Assembly: GCF_020379485.1 (NCBI RefSeq)
Contig: NW_026014659.1
Span: forward strand, 12,501 to 76,500
Length of the DNA stretch: 64,000 bases
Source of the DNA: Brassica napus
Lineage: Eukaryota; Streptophyta; Magnoliopsida; Brassicales; Brassicaceae
Direction of reading: 5' to 3'
The notes under the pieces are model-generated. The model searched no databases. It was not told the origin of the DNA and saw nothing but the letters and a program-made list of their open reading frames with translations. Below are positions 33,031-43,440 of this stretch, piece after piece; within the stretch, counting starts at the first letter, position 1, and the number at the start of each line of letters is the position of its first letter. Both the position numbers and the translations under genes were made by a program.

Positions 33031-34723
33031 TGTAAGACCCGATCCTGGATTCCCCAATCCAACCAGACCGCGGCCTCACCAAACAATGCAACCAGTTTCA
33101 TTTACATATTCAAGTTCAAGTGTTAAATAATTCTTAGTCTTTTTCAGAGTTTTGAGGTTCCAACATTCACACTTAAACAATCCAACATCGACTAGGGCAA
33201 ATAGATATTTCATAGATAATAACCAAGGTTCATACATCATTCATCATCCTAATAAATAAATCACACACTAGAATCGCATAAGTTCACAAGTTGCACAATA
33301 GGCTACAATAATTACACAATTTTCAAAATCAACCCAATCACCACACATCTTCCCATGGCCGCGGTCCTCATGGTGCTTTTCCCTTACCACGGTCCATTTC
33401 TGGTCCTGGATCCAACACAAACAAACACACAATCACAAGGTTAGATTACAAAACAAGAATCAGTTCACATTGCATGGTCGGATCCAATCTAGTCAAGAAC
33501 AATCATCAAAAATGTCAAATATGACCCCTTTAAAAAGAGATCCAAATACCAAATAAAATTCATGATAAATCATGACAATTCAGAAGAAAAATATTCCCAT
33601 AATCAGATTCAAAAGAACCGGCTCAGATCATAGTGATCTCGGCCATGAACAGCCCACACAAGAACAAGGGGCTTTCATGGGGATTTGATCAGGCCAAGGC
33701 CTTAAGATCGATAGATCCTTCCCTGTAATATCATAAAACAATCCATAGTACAATATATATGAAGAAAACAGAGTAGAAGAAGTCAGAGTAAGGAGTGGCC
33801 AATCGATCCAAACCGGCCAGACTCACACGGCCATCATCCGCGGCCTTGTCCGGTTACTCTTGGCCACACCTCTCACCTTAGGAGTTCGGTCTCCAGGGGC
33901 GACTTCCTTCTCTTTCTCCTTTTCCTTCTCCTTGTCTTTCTGCCTCAAATCCATCCTCTTGATCACACGCCCAAACACACCAGGAACACTCAAGAACAAT
34001 CTCTTGGATCAAATCGGCCAATCCAAGGTTTGTGTCTCTCTTTCTCTTATGAATTTTCTCTGTGTTTCTCTCTGTGTGAAAGTGAGTAAAAATCGACCAG
34101 AATGGCAGAAATGAGAGAGAGAGGACGACTTAAACTGTCCCCAACCGCCTGGGTGAACAGTTACCAAAAATCACATCCCTTCTTCCCAAAACCGTCCCAT
34201 AACCGCCCATTGGCGGTTTCTCCCCTTTTCTTCCTTTGACAAATCGATCACTGAGCCTCAGCTCACACTCTGGAAGCTTGCCCACTCCCTGTCCCAAGCC
34301 TAAGACCAATTTGGTCGAACCGTCCTGCACCCGGACCATCGGCTCGCCCAGTAACCGTCCCGGACTCGTCCACACTGATCCGAACCAGAACGCACCGTTC
34401 ACCGGATTGAGCTGACCTCCAGCTGTTCCCAGCTGAGTGAGCTAGTCCACCAGATCCTGTGAGCTGAACAGATCATGGTGAACTGAATACCAGCTGAACC
34501 GAGCTGATTGAACTCAAACCAACACTCGTCCAGCTGCCTAAACACTCACTCAACTCCTTTACCCTTGTTTCCATCGTATCCTGGTTAAGCCTCAGCTGAC
34601 TGATGCCCTTAACCTTCATTCAGGGCCATGATATGCTTGTCTCAAGGTCTAATGACCTGACTGGTGCGTCTCCCCGCACCATGGCCCGTCCGGGCGATCC
34701 TATCTAGGATCGGCGACATGACA
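33031..34723 (-). mobile_element. Element F: 3' LTR
   Basis: 1693 bp and more complete than the 5' LTR. On the minus strand it carries an AGCTG-rich U3, the first-exon-like ORF (33954-33877) and the second exon-like block with GGACCGTGGTAAGGGAAAAG near 33390. The pol stop codon lies inside it (34700-34702). Confidence 0.93.
33877..33954 (-). CDS. LTR-borne first exon of F gag (in the 3' LTR copy)
   Basis: Twenty-six codons, MDLRQKDKEKEKEKE to DRTPK, end in phase 0 at a consensus donor (AAG|GTGAGA). The acceptor in F is CTCCTAAG before 39644, which opens the gag frame with GTRRYKSRKGKE. The 5' LTR has lost this exon, so this copy is not in a position to be used. Read with A and D it supports a shared spliced gag start. 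Confidence 0.6.
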
Positions 34724-35494
34724 AGTCTCCCCCACTAACTTGGGATTCGTCCTCGAATCCATGTTAAGTGTTTCCTCAGGAAGAAATTGTCTGTACCAAT
34801 CCGGATACATAGCTTTCATTTTTGCTTCTGTTTCCCAAGTGATGAGGTCTTTACAGTTGTAATCCCACACCACTTTGATCATGGAAACTGTCTTCTTTCT
34901 CATAGTTTTCTCTGACCGATCCACAATCCGAACCGGCAAGGTTTCCAAAGCCAGGTCCTTACCAACGTCAGTAGGAATCTCGGGCAAGACAATGTCTTGT
35001 TGAGACAAGCATTTCCGGAGTTTGGATACATGGGACACATTGTGGTATGCATCCATTGCTGATGGCACGTCCAACTTGTATGCCACTGCACCCACTCTCT
35101 CTATGATCCTGAATGGACCCAAGTACCTAGGATCCAGTTTATTTTGTCCAGAAACCCTGGTCCTACCGTTAAAGGTAATCATCTTGAGATACACCAGGTC
35201 ATTGACCTCAAACTCAAGATGTTTCCTACGCTTGTCTGCATAGCTCATTTGGCGGTCTTGCGCCTCTTTCATCTTCTCTTTGACCATCCTGATCTTCTCA
35301 GTGGTCTGTTCTACAATCTCAGGACCCAACATGCTACGCTCCCCCACTTGGGTCCAACATAGGGGTGTCCTGCACGGCCTACCATACAAAGCCTCATATG
35401 GCGACATACCAATGCTTGTATGGAAGCTGTTGTTGTAAGCAAACTCCACTAAGGGTAAGTGTTTTTCCCAAGACTCTCCCCATTCTAACACACA
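34700..35494 (-). pseudogene. Element F integrase C-terminus and chromodomain
   Basis: The minus-strand frame starts [20 protein letters not shown], the distal integrase core, then has YLKMITFNGRTRVSGQNKLD and ending KVVWDYNCKDLITWETEAKM, a chromodomain-like module. It is frame-shifted from the upstream pol ORF at a deletion. The frame runs through the polypurine tract and ends at TAG 34700-34702, seven codons inside the LTR. Confidence 0.88.
34724..34736 (-). other. Polypurine tract of F
   Basis: The minus-strand AGTGGGGGAGACT directly precedes the 3' LTR. It is also translated as part of the pol C-terminus. Confidence 0.82.
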
Positions 35495-38102
35495 CGCTCA
35501 TATTCACTCTGGTTCCCAAGGCCTTTTGGAAAGCCTGCCAGAAATAAGATGTAAATCTTGGATCCCTGTCCGAGACAATGCTTGCTGGAACACCATGCAA
35601 CCTCACTACCTCGTCTAGGTACACTTGCACAATCCGGTCGACCCCCTCCCCTTTCTTGATAGGCAGGAAATGATCCGACTTGGTCAGCCGATCAACCACA
35701 ACCCATACTGCATCTTTCTTATTCCTGGTCGTGGGAAACCCAGTCATAAAATCCATTGCGATGTGATCCCATTTCCATTTTGGTATGGGTAGGTTCTGAA
35801 GTAGACCACTGGGAACCTGATGTTCTGCCTTTACCAGTTGACAAGTGGGACACTTAGCCACCCACTCTGCAACATCAGATTTCATCCTCACCCAATGGTA
35901 GTACCTTTTCAGATCCCTATACATCTTGTTCAGTCCAGGATGAACTGAAAACTTAGACTTATGAGCCTGTCTCATAATCTCTTCTTTGAGTTCCTTATCA
36001 TTAGGAACACTGACCCTCCCATTGACCAAGATGGTACCATTGTCAGTTGTCTGGTACTCGGTCTTGTCATTGGCGGCTACCTTCTTTAGATTCTCATCCA
36101 GGCCCTGTGCTTGCCTGATCCTGGTCAGGAGATCGGCCTGGTTCACTGCCTCCAACCCCAATGGCTCATCTGAACCAACCAAGGTGTTGAGGTTCAAGGA
36201 CCTGATCATCCCTTCCAGTTCATCCGCCTCCCTCTCAGATGACACTTCAGCCCTTCTGCGGCTCAAAGCATCAGCCACTAGGTTAGCTTTCCCAGGATGA
36301 TAAGCTATGTCCAGATCATAATCTGCAACAAACTCCATCCACCTCCTCTGCCTTAAGTTTAACTCAGGCTGAGTGAATATGTACTTCAAGCTATTATGGT
36401 CTGTGAGTATTTGCACCCTGGCACCATAAAGATATGATCTCCATATCTTTAATGCAAATACTACTGCAGCCATCTCCAAATCATGGGTCGGATAGTTACC
36501 CTCATGCTTCCTTAAATGTCGGGAAGCATAGGCTATCACCTTCCCATGTTGTGTCAAAACACAACCAAGACCGGTTATGGATGCATCCGTATACACCACA
36601 TTAGGCTGATCAGCCTCAGGCAACACCAGGACAGGTGCATTAGTCAACATGTTCTTGAGTGCTGCAAAACTTTTCGCACACTCCTCAGACCATGTGAACC
36701 TCACGTCCTTGCCTGTCAGCTTAGTCATAGGTTGAGCTATGCTCGAGAACCCCTTGACATATTTCCTGTAATAACCAGCCAACCCTAAGAAGCTTCTAAC
36801 TTCCGTAGCATTCTTTGGCTGTGGCCATTCCTGGATACATTTGATCTTATCTTGATCCACTGAGACTCCTTTATCAGACACCACATGTCCAAGGAACCCA
36901 ATGCTCTTCTGCCAGAAACTACACTTTCTTAGCTTAGCAAAGAGCTTCTGTTCTCTCAGGCGGCCCAACACCGCCCTAAGGTGTCTTTCATGGTCCTCCT
37001 TTGTCTTGGAATACACGAGTATATCATCAATGAAGATGATCACAAACTCGTCCAAGTATTCCCTGAAGATGTCGTTCATCATCTTCATGAATGCAGCAGG
37101 TGCATTGGTCAGTCCGAACGGCATAACCACAAACTCATAGTGGCCATACCTAGTTCGGAACGCTGTCTTCCTCACATCATCTGGTGCAATGGGGATCTGA
37201 TGATACCCAGAGGCCAAGTCAATCTTGGAGAACCACTTGGCTCCACGGAGTTGATCCAACAACTCATCAATCATGGGTAAAGGGTACTTGTTCTTCACAG
37301 TCACCCTGTTCAAACCCCTATAATCAATGCACAACCTAAAGCTACCATCCTTTTTCTTAACAAATAGGACTGGTGCTCCCCAAGGTGATACACTAGGGCG
37401 TATGAACCCCTTCTCAAGCAACTCCTCAAGTTGCTTCTTCAGCTCTGCCATCTCAGCTGGTGCCATTCTATATGGACTTTTTGATAATGGGGCCGTTCCA
37501 GGTTCCAATTCAATGATGAATGGGTCAGCCCTATCAGGGGGAATGCCCTGTAGTGCCCCAAACACATCCTGAAATTCCCGAACCAACGGTATACCCTCTG
37601 GGTCACAGGCCCCTACAACCTCATCAGTGTAAATGGTAGCCAAAAAGGCCTCACAACCATTTCCAAGCATCCGTTCTACTTGGACTGCTGAAACCACCAA
37701 ACTACAAGAGGTTGGCTTGATTCCTTGGTACTTAATCGGGGGTCCAAACTCGTTCTCAAGTTGCACCCTTCCCCGGTGACAATCTAGAGTTGCCCGATAC
37801 TTTCCCAACCAGTCCATGCCCAAGATAACTTCATGATGCTTGAGGGGGACAACAATCAGATCTATAGGCATCGGCCTATCCAAGATCACCACAGGGATGT
37901 CCTTAACCAGACCGAGTGAGTTCATAACTTGCCCTCCGGCCGCACTCACTCGTTCAGGACCATCCCATGTTCCATACTGGAACAAACCTTTTCCTATCAT
38001 ACTTGGACTCACAAAACTATGTGTAGCTCCAGTATCAAATAATGTGTGTGTTTCCACACCACCAATACTTAAGGTCCCTACACAAGACCCATCAAAGTAT
38101 AT
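35495..38102 (-). pseudogene. pol: Element F protease - RT - RNase H - integrase N-part
   Basis: Protease has [21 protein letters not shown] has [20 protein letters not shown], a [12 protein letters not shown] motif and the catalytic FIDDILVYS. RNase H has [17 protein letters not shown] and [10 protein letters not shown]. Integrase has an HHCC finger ([10 protein letters not shown]...CPTCQ), then [10 protein letters not shown] and [14 protein letters not shown]. Right after GTRVNMS the sequence jumps to the CVLEWGESW frame: a deletion of roughly 70 bp removes the segment that carries the third catalytic residue, the glutamate of the D,D-35-E triad, and shifts the frame. The integrase should be inactive. 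It is in frame with gag across two TAG codons (38112 and 38103). Confidence 0.93.
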
Positions 38103-38111
38103 CTATCCATC

Positions 38112-39644
38112 CTAGGTTCCATACCATGCAATTCTACTGGAATTGTCAAAGTAGTAGTCTAGAATGTTACCAGTGATCGCTTGGAAAGGCTGAGTCCCAT
38201 CCACATCCTTGGATAGCTCATACACACGAGGTGTTGAGGTCTGGCCTCGTCCCTGGACTGGCCTGCTAGCCTCTCCACGTCCCTTACTTTGGTTGCCTTG
38301 CAACTTAGGGCAATCCCTGCGGTAGTGGCCCTTCTGGCCGCAGTGGTGACAGGTCCTGGACTCACCCAACGGGCTTGGACAATCCTTGGCTGAGTGATCC
38401 ATCTTACCACATCGAGTACAGGCACCCATGGCCTTCCAGCACTCTCCACCGTGGTATCGACCACACTTAGGGCACTCTGACCTACCACTTGAGGTTTTAC
38501 CCTCCTCGGTCGAGTCCCTCTTCCTCTTCTTGTCACCACTCTGACCCGAGGATACCACCAAACTCTTCAGCTTCTGCTTACCCTCCTCGGTGAGGTTGGT
38601 CTCCAGCAAGGCCATCCTCTCAACCAACTCAGAAACCGTGTGGAACTTACAAACAGAACAGTAGGTTCGAAGTTCCACCCTTAGGCCTCGGATGAACCTT
38701 CGGACTTGAACCTTCTCATCCTCCAGTTCTCTTCCCACATACCTCCTGAGTCGGTTGAACTCTTCTTCATACTCACGAACAGTCCTCCGTCCCTGAGTCA
38801 AGTCCAGGAACTTGGACTCCAAACGATCCCACGCCTCAGCAGGAAAGTACTTATGGTTGAACTCAACCTCAAAGTCAGCAAAGTGCTCAATGGTACCATT
38901 GGTACGCTTGTCCAAAGCTAACCACCAATTATGTGCATCTCCCTCCAGGAAGTGTACTGCTATGTCCTTCTGGTAATCCTCAGGACATCGTGTGGACTTG
39001 AAGTTTCGAACCAACCTGGTTCTCCACTCGTCCGCCTCCATAGGATCAACACTTCCAGCAAAGTGTTTGGTTCCCAACTTGGAGATATGCTCCAGCACCT
39101 TCAGGTAGTCCATACCATGCACTGGCCTGACCGGTGGGTCTATCTCAATCACCTCAGCCACACGGCTAGCACCAACATCAGCCACTCCAGCAGCAACCCG
39201 AACCGGGGGATTAGCCTGTCCCACAGACGAGTTCACCAATGGTGTGAACGCATGTGTCAAGGAGGCTATCTGAGCTCCCATGATCTGCATAGCCTCCACC
39301 AAGCCCCTTATGGTCGGCTCAATGACCTCCTCGGCACCAGTGACCCGAACATTGTTTGCATCAACATTCTGGCCACTCCCAGCACCAACGTTGGACGACC
39401 CAGTATCGTCTCCATGGACTTGCTCTTGCTGCTCGTCCACATTAGTTTCATTAACCTCAGTAGGAAGAGTTGGACCCACTGGAAGTCCGGTTGCATTGTC
39501 CACCTGCTCCACCAGAGCGGGTAGCACTGTGGTTGGAATGGTTCCAGCTGGTAACACTCCGGTCTGTTCAGCACCATCCTGCCCCACTGCTCCAGACGCT
39601 CCAGTTGCCTCCTTTCCTTTCCGAGATTTATACCTTCTTGTACC
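38112..39644 (-). CDS. gag: Element F gag
   Basis: Starts after the predicted splice acceptor with GTRRYKSRKGKEATGASG; 510 codons to TAG at 38112. A low-complexity N-terminal half leads to EVIEIDPPVRPVHGMDYLKV, then the Retrotrans_gag domain (WRTRLVRNFKSTRCPEDYQK, DAHNWWLALDKRTNGTIEHF, FNRLRRYVGRELEDE). Zinc knuckles follow: CPKCGRYHGGEC, CTRCGKMDHSAKDC and CHHCGQKGHYRRDC, the latter two of the CX2CX4HX4C type. No ATG exists near the start in this frame, which fits an upstream exon. The frame is intact. It binds and packages element RNA by family analogy. Confidence 0.9.
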   Translation of the reverse strand, partial: GTRRYKSRKGKEATGASGAVGQDGAEQTGVLPAGTIPTTVLPALVEQVDNATGLPVGPTLPTEVNETNVDEQQEQVHGDDTGSSNVGAGSGQNVDANNVRVTGAEEVIEPTIRGLVEAMQIMGAQIASLTHAFTPLVNSSVGQANPPVRVAAGVADVGASRVAEVIEIDPPVRPVHGMDYLKVLEHISKLGTKHFAGSVDPMEADEWRTRLVRNFKSTRCPEDYQKDIAVHFLEGDAHNWWLALDKRTNGTIEHFADFEVEFNHKYFPAEAWDRLESKFLDLTQGRRTVREYEEEFNRLRRYVGRELEDEKVQVRRFIRGLRVELRTYCSVCKFHTVSELVERMALLETNLTEEGKQKLKSLVVSSGQSGDKKRKRDSTEEGKTSSGRSECPKCGRYHGGECWKAMGACTRCGKMDHSAKDCPSPLGESRTCHHCGQKGHYRRDCPKLQGNQSKGRGEASRPVQGRGQTSTPRVYELSKDVDGTQPFQAITGNILDYYFDNSSRIAWYGT

Positions 39645-39816
39645 CTTAGGAGTTACAAACACAAACAAAAGGTTAGTCCACAACTGAACACACAACCTCA
39701 ATCACTCCTAAGTTAATCAGTACAAAAGATTACTTAGAACCCAACAATCTCACCATGAGTCCAAACAGCCAAGTGTGTGGTGAACCAATAACCCAACAAA
39801 TCCTAGAATCAAGAAG

Positions 39817-39828
39817 GCTCTGATACCA
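39817..39828 (-). other. Primer-binding site of F
   Basis: The minus-strand TGGTATCAGAGC lies three bases inside the 5' LTR. Confidence 0.88.
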
Positions 39829-39831
39829 ACT

Positions 39832-40893
39832 TGTAAGATCCGATCCTGGATTCCCCAATCCAACCAGACCGCGGCCTCACCAAACAATGCAACCAGTTTC
39901 ATTTACATATTCAACTTCAAGTGTTAAATAATTCTAAGTCTTTTTCAGAGTTTTGAGGTTCCAACATTCACACTTAAACAATCCAACATCGACTAGGGCA
40001 AATAGATATTTCATACATAATAACCAAGGTTCATACATCATTCATCATCCTAATAAATAAATCACACACTAGAATCGCACAAGTTCACAAGTTGCACAAT
40101 AGGCTACAATAATTACACAATTTTCAGAATCAACCCAATCACCACACATCTTCCCATGGCTGCGGTCCTCATGGTGCTTTTCCCTTACCACAGTCCATTT
40201 CTGGTCCTGGATCCAACACAAACAAACACACAATCACAAGGTTAGATTACAAAACAAGAATCAGTTCACATTGCATGGTCGGATCCAATCTAGAAGCTTG
40301 CCCACTCCCTGTCCCAAGCCTAAGACCAATTTGTTTGGCGGTTCCCAAAACCGTCCCATAACCGTCCCATAACCGCCCATTGGCGGTTTCTCCCCTTTTC
40401 TTCCTTTGACAAATCGATCACTGAGCCTCAGCTCACACTCTGGAAGCTTGCCCACTCCCTGTCCCAAGCCTAAGACCAATTTGGTCGAAACGTCCTGCAC
40501 CCGGACCATCGGCTCGCCCAGTAACCGTTCCGGACTCGTCCACACTGATCCGAACCAGAACGCACCGTTCACCGGATTGAGCTGACCTCCAGCTGTTCCC
40601 AGATGAGTGAGCTAGTCCACCAGCTCCTGTGAGCTGAACAGATCATGGTGAACTGAATACCAGCTGAACCGAGCTGATTGAACTCAAACCAACACTCGTC
40701 CAGCTGCCTAAACACTCACTCAACTCCTTTACCCTTGTTTCCATCGTATCCTGGTTAAGCCTCAGCTGACTGATGCCCTTAACCTTCATTCAGGGCCATG
40801 ATAGGCTTGTCTCAAGGTCTAATGACCTGACTGGTGCGTCTCCCAGCACCATGGCCCGTCCGGGCGATCCTATCTAGGATCGGGGACATGACA
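39832..40893 (-). mobile_element. Element F: 5' LTR, internally deleted
   Basis: 1062 bp. The segment equivalent to about 33494-34268 of the 3' LTR is missing. At the break (40288-40380) the sequence AGAAGCTTGCCCACTCCCTG, with more downstream, is duplicated, and AACCGTCCCATAACCG is doubled. The loss takes out the first exon and its upstream region. Confidence 0.92.
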
Positions 40894-42799
40894 TGACCGC
40901 TCTTCATCAAGCTCCGTCTTCATCCGCTCCATGTCCTGAACAATACTCGAGGAAGAAATAGAGAGCTGAGATGATGAGGTTGAGATAGCTTCAGAGGTAC
41001 GACCGATACCATACAGACGACCCTTCTTAATAGGAACATTCTACAAAAGAAGAGTAGAAAGATTTTAAAATTTTATAAGAACTATAAATATAACATGTTA
41101 ATATTCAAGCAGCTGGATTTAAAGTAACCGATCCAACATCTAACTGAAGAAGAAATAAACTGACTAGGTTTCTGTTTTGCTATATATAAAAGTCACACAA
41201 CCTTTAACTGAATTCAAACTGACAGTTCTACTGAAGTGAAACCAAACCTATATTAGGAGCTTGAGAACGAATCCTAAAATTCTAAGTTATAGGCTGGAGA
41301 AAAAAAAAAAAACTGACCACATAAAGTAGACATACCTCGAGAACCAGTTGGTTGATCTCTTCGCGGGACAGCATGTTAGAAGCTGTAGATCCATCATTCG
41401 CAGACAACTGATGAGACTGCTGAAGTTGTGCTTCTTTGTCCTCCTTCAGCTTACTCAGAGTTGCCAACAGCTCTCTCGCAACAGGATCTTGCACCTCACC
41501 GGTTTGTTTATTGGTGTGCATATCCCTCATCAATTCTAACCAATCTGGTGGCACACCACCCCTTTCAGCAGTCTTCCAATAAACACACAAATGATATAAG
41601 AGTATCAGTTCAATGTATATGATGAAATTAAAAAAGTTGAAAAAAAATATACTGCTTACCATTTCTATCTCACGTTCCTCTCGTGTCTTAACACCACCAT
41701 TGTGTACTGCTTCACCTTTTCCACCACGCTTGCTTCTTCTATTAACAGAATTGGTAGCTGCAATATGTGCAGTAGCATCGAGCTGCCAATAGGCTTTAAA
41801 CCCGTCCCACACATCTTGATTCAGACATATGGGTTTATCCTTCTTCAGCCTCCACTTTTTCTTCCACTCAGTCACGTTGCTCGTGTACTGCTTTCTAGCC
41901 TGCAAATTAAAGGCTGTCCGCACATCATTGGTGAAAGCAGGGTCCCAGTTCCAATCTTGCTGCAATGAACATGCAAACACAACAAACATATGCATAAGTC
42001 GAAATTAATCTGTAACCAAGCGGACATTTACATTACAAAAAGACATTACCGCAAATGAACGGAGCCACATCTTCTGAATTTCTAATGGAACATGTGCATA
42101 CGTCGGATAAGGCAACTCAAGGAGACTGTGAAAGCATTTCAAAATCGACTTGCAAATTGCATTGCGATTTCTTCGCCTAAACCTATAAACAATGAATACA
42201 TAAGCACATAGCAAAATAGAAATGATTAGATTAAGAGTTAAAAATTTACCAGCTAGTATTTGGTTCTCCATTTGGGCTCAGCTTAGGAAGCAACTCTCGT
42301 CCTGGTGCCACAACAACTCGTTCAGTAACCTATCCTCGATGATTGATGCTGGCTGTGGCTGAGGGACACTTGTTCCTTGTGCAGCCGGGGAACCCAGACC
42401 AGCAGATGAGGAAGATGGAAAAGAACCGGCGAGAAAATCCGCATAAGACCTCGAGTTAAAAAAAAATTAACACTTAGAACAAGAAATGAAATGTTTTTGA
42501 CAGAGAGTTAACAACATAACCGATCAAAATCTATGTACTTTTAGAGTTTTAATTCCCACAACCTATAAGAAGCTATCAACATCATACACAAAAAAATCAT
42601 TTGACAAAATCAAAACCGATGATTCATTCACACGAAGCAGACCAAGAATCTATCAAAATCATAGACGGGAATTTTTTCCATAATCAAAACCGATAATCAA
42701 GCATTCAGACGAAGCAGGACAAGAAGCTATCAACATCATAACGAGAAATCATTTGCCCTAAAACCTAAACTAAACAAACGAAACTCATAAAACTTACAT
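40894..42799 (-). pseudogene. TNPA-like gene of the CACTA, exons 1-6
   Basis: Plant En/Spm TNPA-like protein (Transposase_24 type). Minus-strand exons that I can place: 5' exon ending AAAGAT|GTAAGT (42798); 42449-42250 (SYADFLAGSFPSSSSAGLGS, ...ELLPKLSPNGEPNTSW); 42182-42050 (FRRRNRNAICKSILKCFHSL); 41959-41660 (QDWNWDPAFTNDVRTAFNLQ, WRLKKDKP, SKRGGKGEAVHNGG); 41572-41337 (TAERGGVPPDWLELMRDMHT); 41040-40894 (NVPIKKGRLYGIGRTSEAIS), then 33030-32942 beyond F. A 1-bp loss near 42335 (GAGGATAGGTTACTG) breaks the frame. In En/Spm this protein binds subterminal repeats. Splice sites are read by eye. Confidence 0.78.
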
Positions 42800-43440
42800 C
42801 TTTCGGCTGAGATTTTCGAGAGAGAGAGAGGGAGAGAGATGGGAATGAAGGGACGGCGAGATCGACGGAGAACGGCAGGGAAGAGCGACGAGAACGGCGG
42901 GGGAGAGCGACGGAGAATGGCGGGGGAGAGCGACGCAGAATGGAGGGGGAGATCGACGGGATGAAACAAGGAGGCGATTTCGTCGAGAGGGGGAGGATAC
43001 GGATTAGGGTTAATGCGTTTCTGGATTTATATATAATGCTTTCCGACCGCCATAATGGTTGGAAATCGGTCAGAACATTCCGACCGAAACCAGTCAGAAA
43101 TCCGTCGGAAATTGAATATTTTTTTAAAAAAAAATCCGCTTTGAGTCATTCATTAAAATAAAATAAAACATATGAAAAATATTTTATTTAAAAGTACTCA
43201 AACTTACTAAAAAATATTTTCTCTTAAATATTACAAAATATATAATATCTTTCTAACTTATAAAAGTTTTTAAAAAATATTGAAGATTTTGTTTTTAAAA
43301 AAAATCCGGTTTGAAACATTCATTAAAATAAAATAAAACATATGAAAAAATTTTCTAAAAAGTACTCAGACTTCCTAAAAAATATTTTCTCTTAAACATT
43401 ACAAAATATATAATATCTTTCTAACTTATAAAAGTTTTAA
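42800..43440. other. CACTA intergenic region between TNP2-like and TNPA-like genes
   Basis: It holds a GA-rich stretch with repeats of GAGCGACGGAGAATGGCGGG (42815-42965). A TATA-like ATTATATATAAATCC lies on the minus strand (about 43024-43038). A cluster of subterminal-type motifs (CCGACCG, GGTCAGAA, GTCGGAAAT) occupies 43040-43110. An AT-rich segment of about 165 bp is tandemly duplicated (about 43118-43275 and 43284-43440). Confidence 0.75.

Larger units (their letters stand above)
33031..40893 (-). mobile_element. Element F: nearly full-length Tekay-like chromovirus
   Basis: 7863 bp with LTR ends TGTCATG (40893) and CTTACA (33031) on the minus strand, and the target duplication TGACC at 33026-33030 and 40894-40898. 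Order on the minus strand: 5' LTR, PBS, gag, protease, RT, RNase H, integrase, chromodomain-like C-terminus, PPT, 3' LTR. The chromodomain and gene order place it in the Tekay/Del group. Defects: an integrase deletion, a 5' LTR deletion and stops between gag and protease. It is the innermost element of the nest. Confidence 0.95.

Noticed and set aside
38706..39687. Plus-strand ORFs of 130-200 codons opposite F gag
   Set aside because: Antisense shadows of gag; no start context, domain or conservation in A gag.
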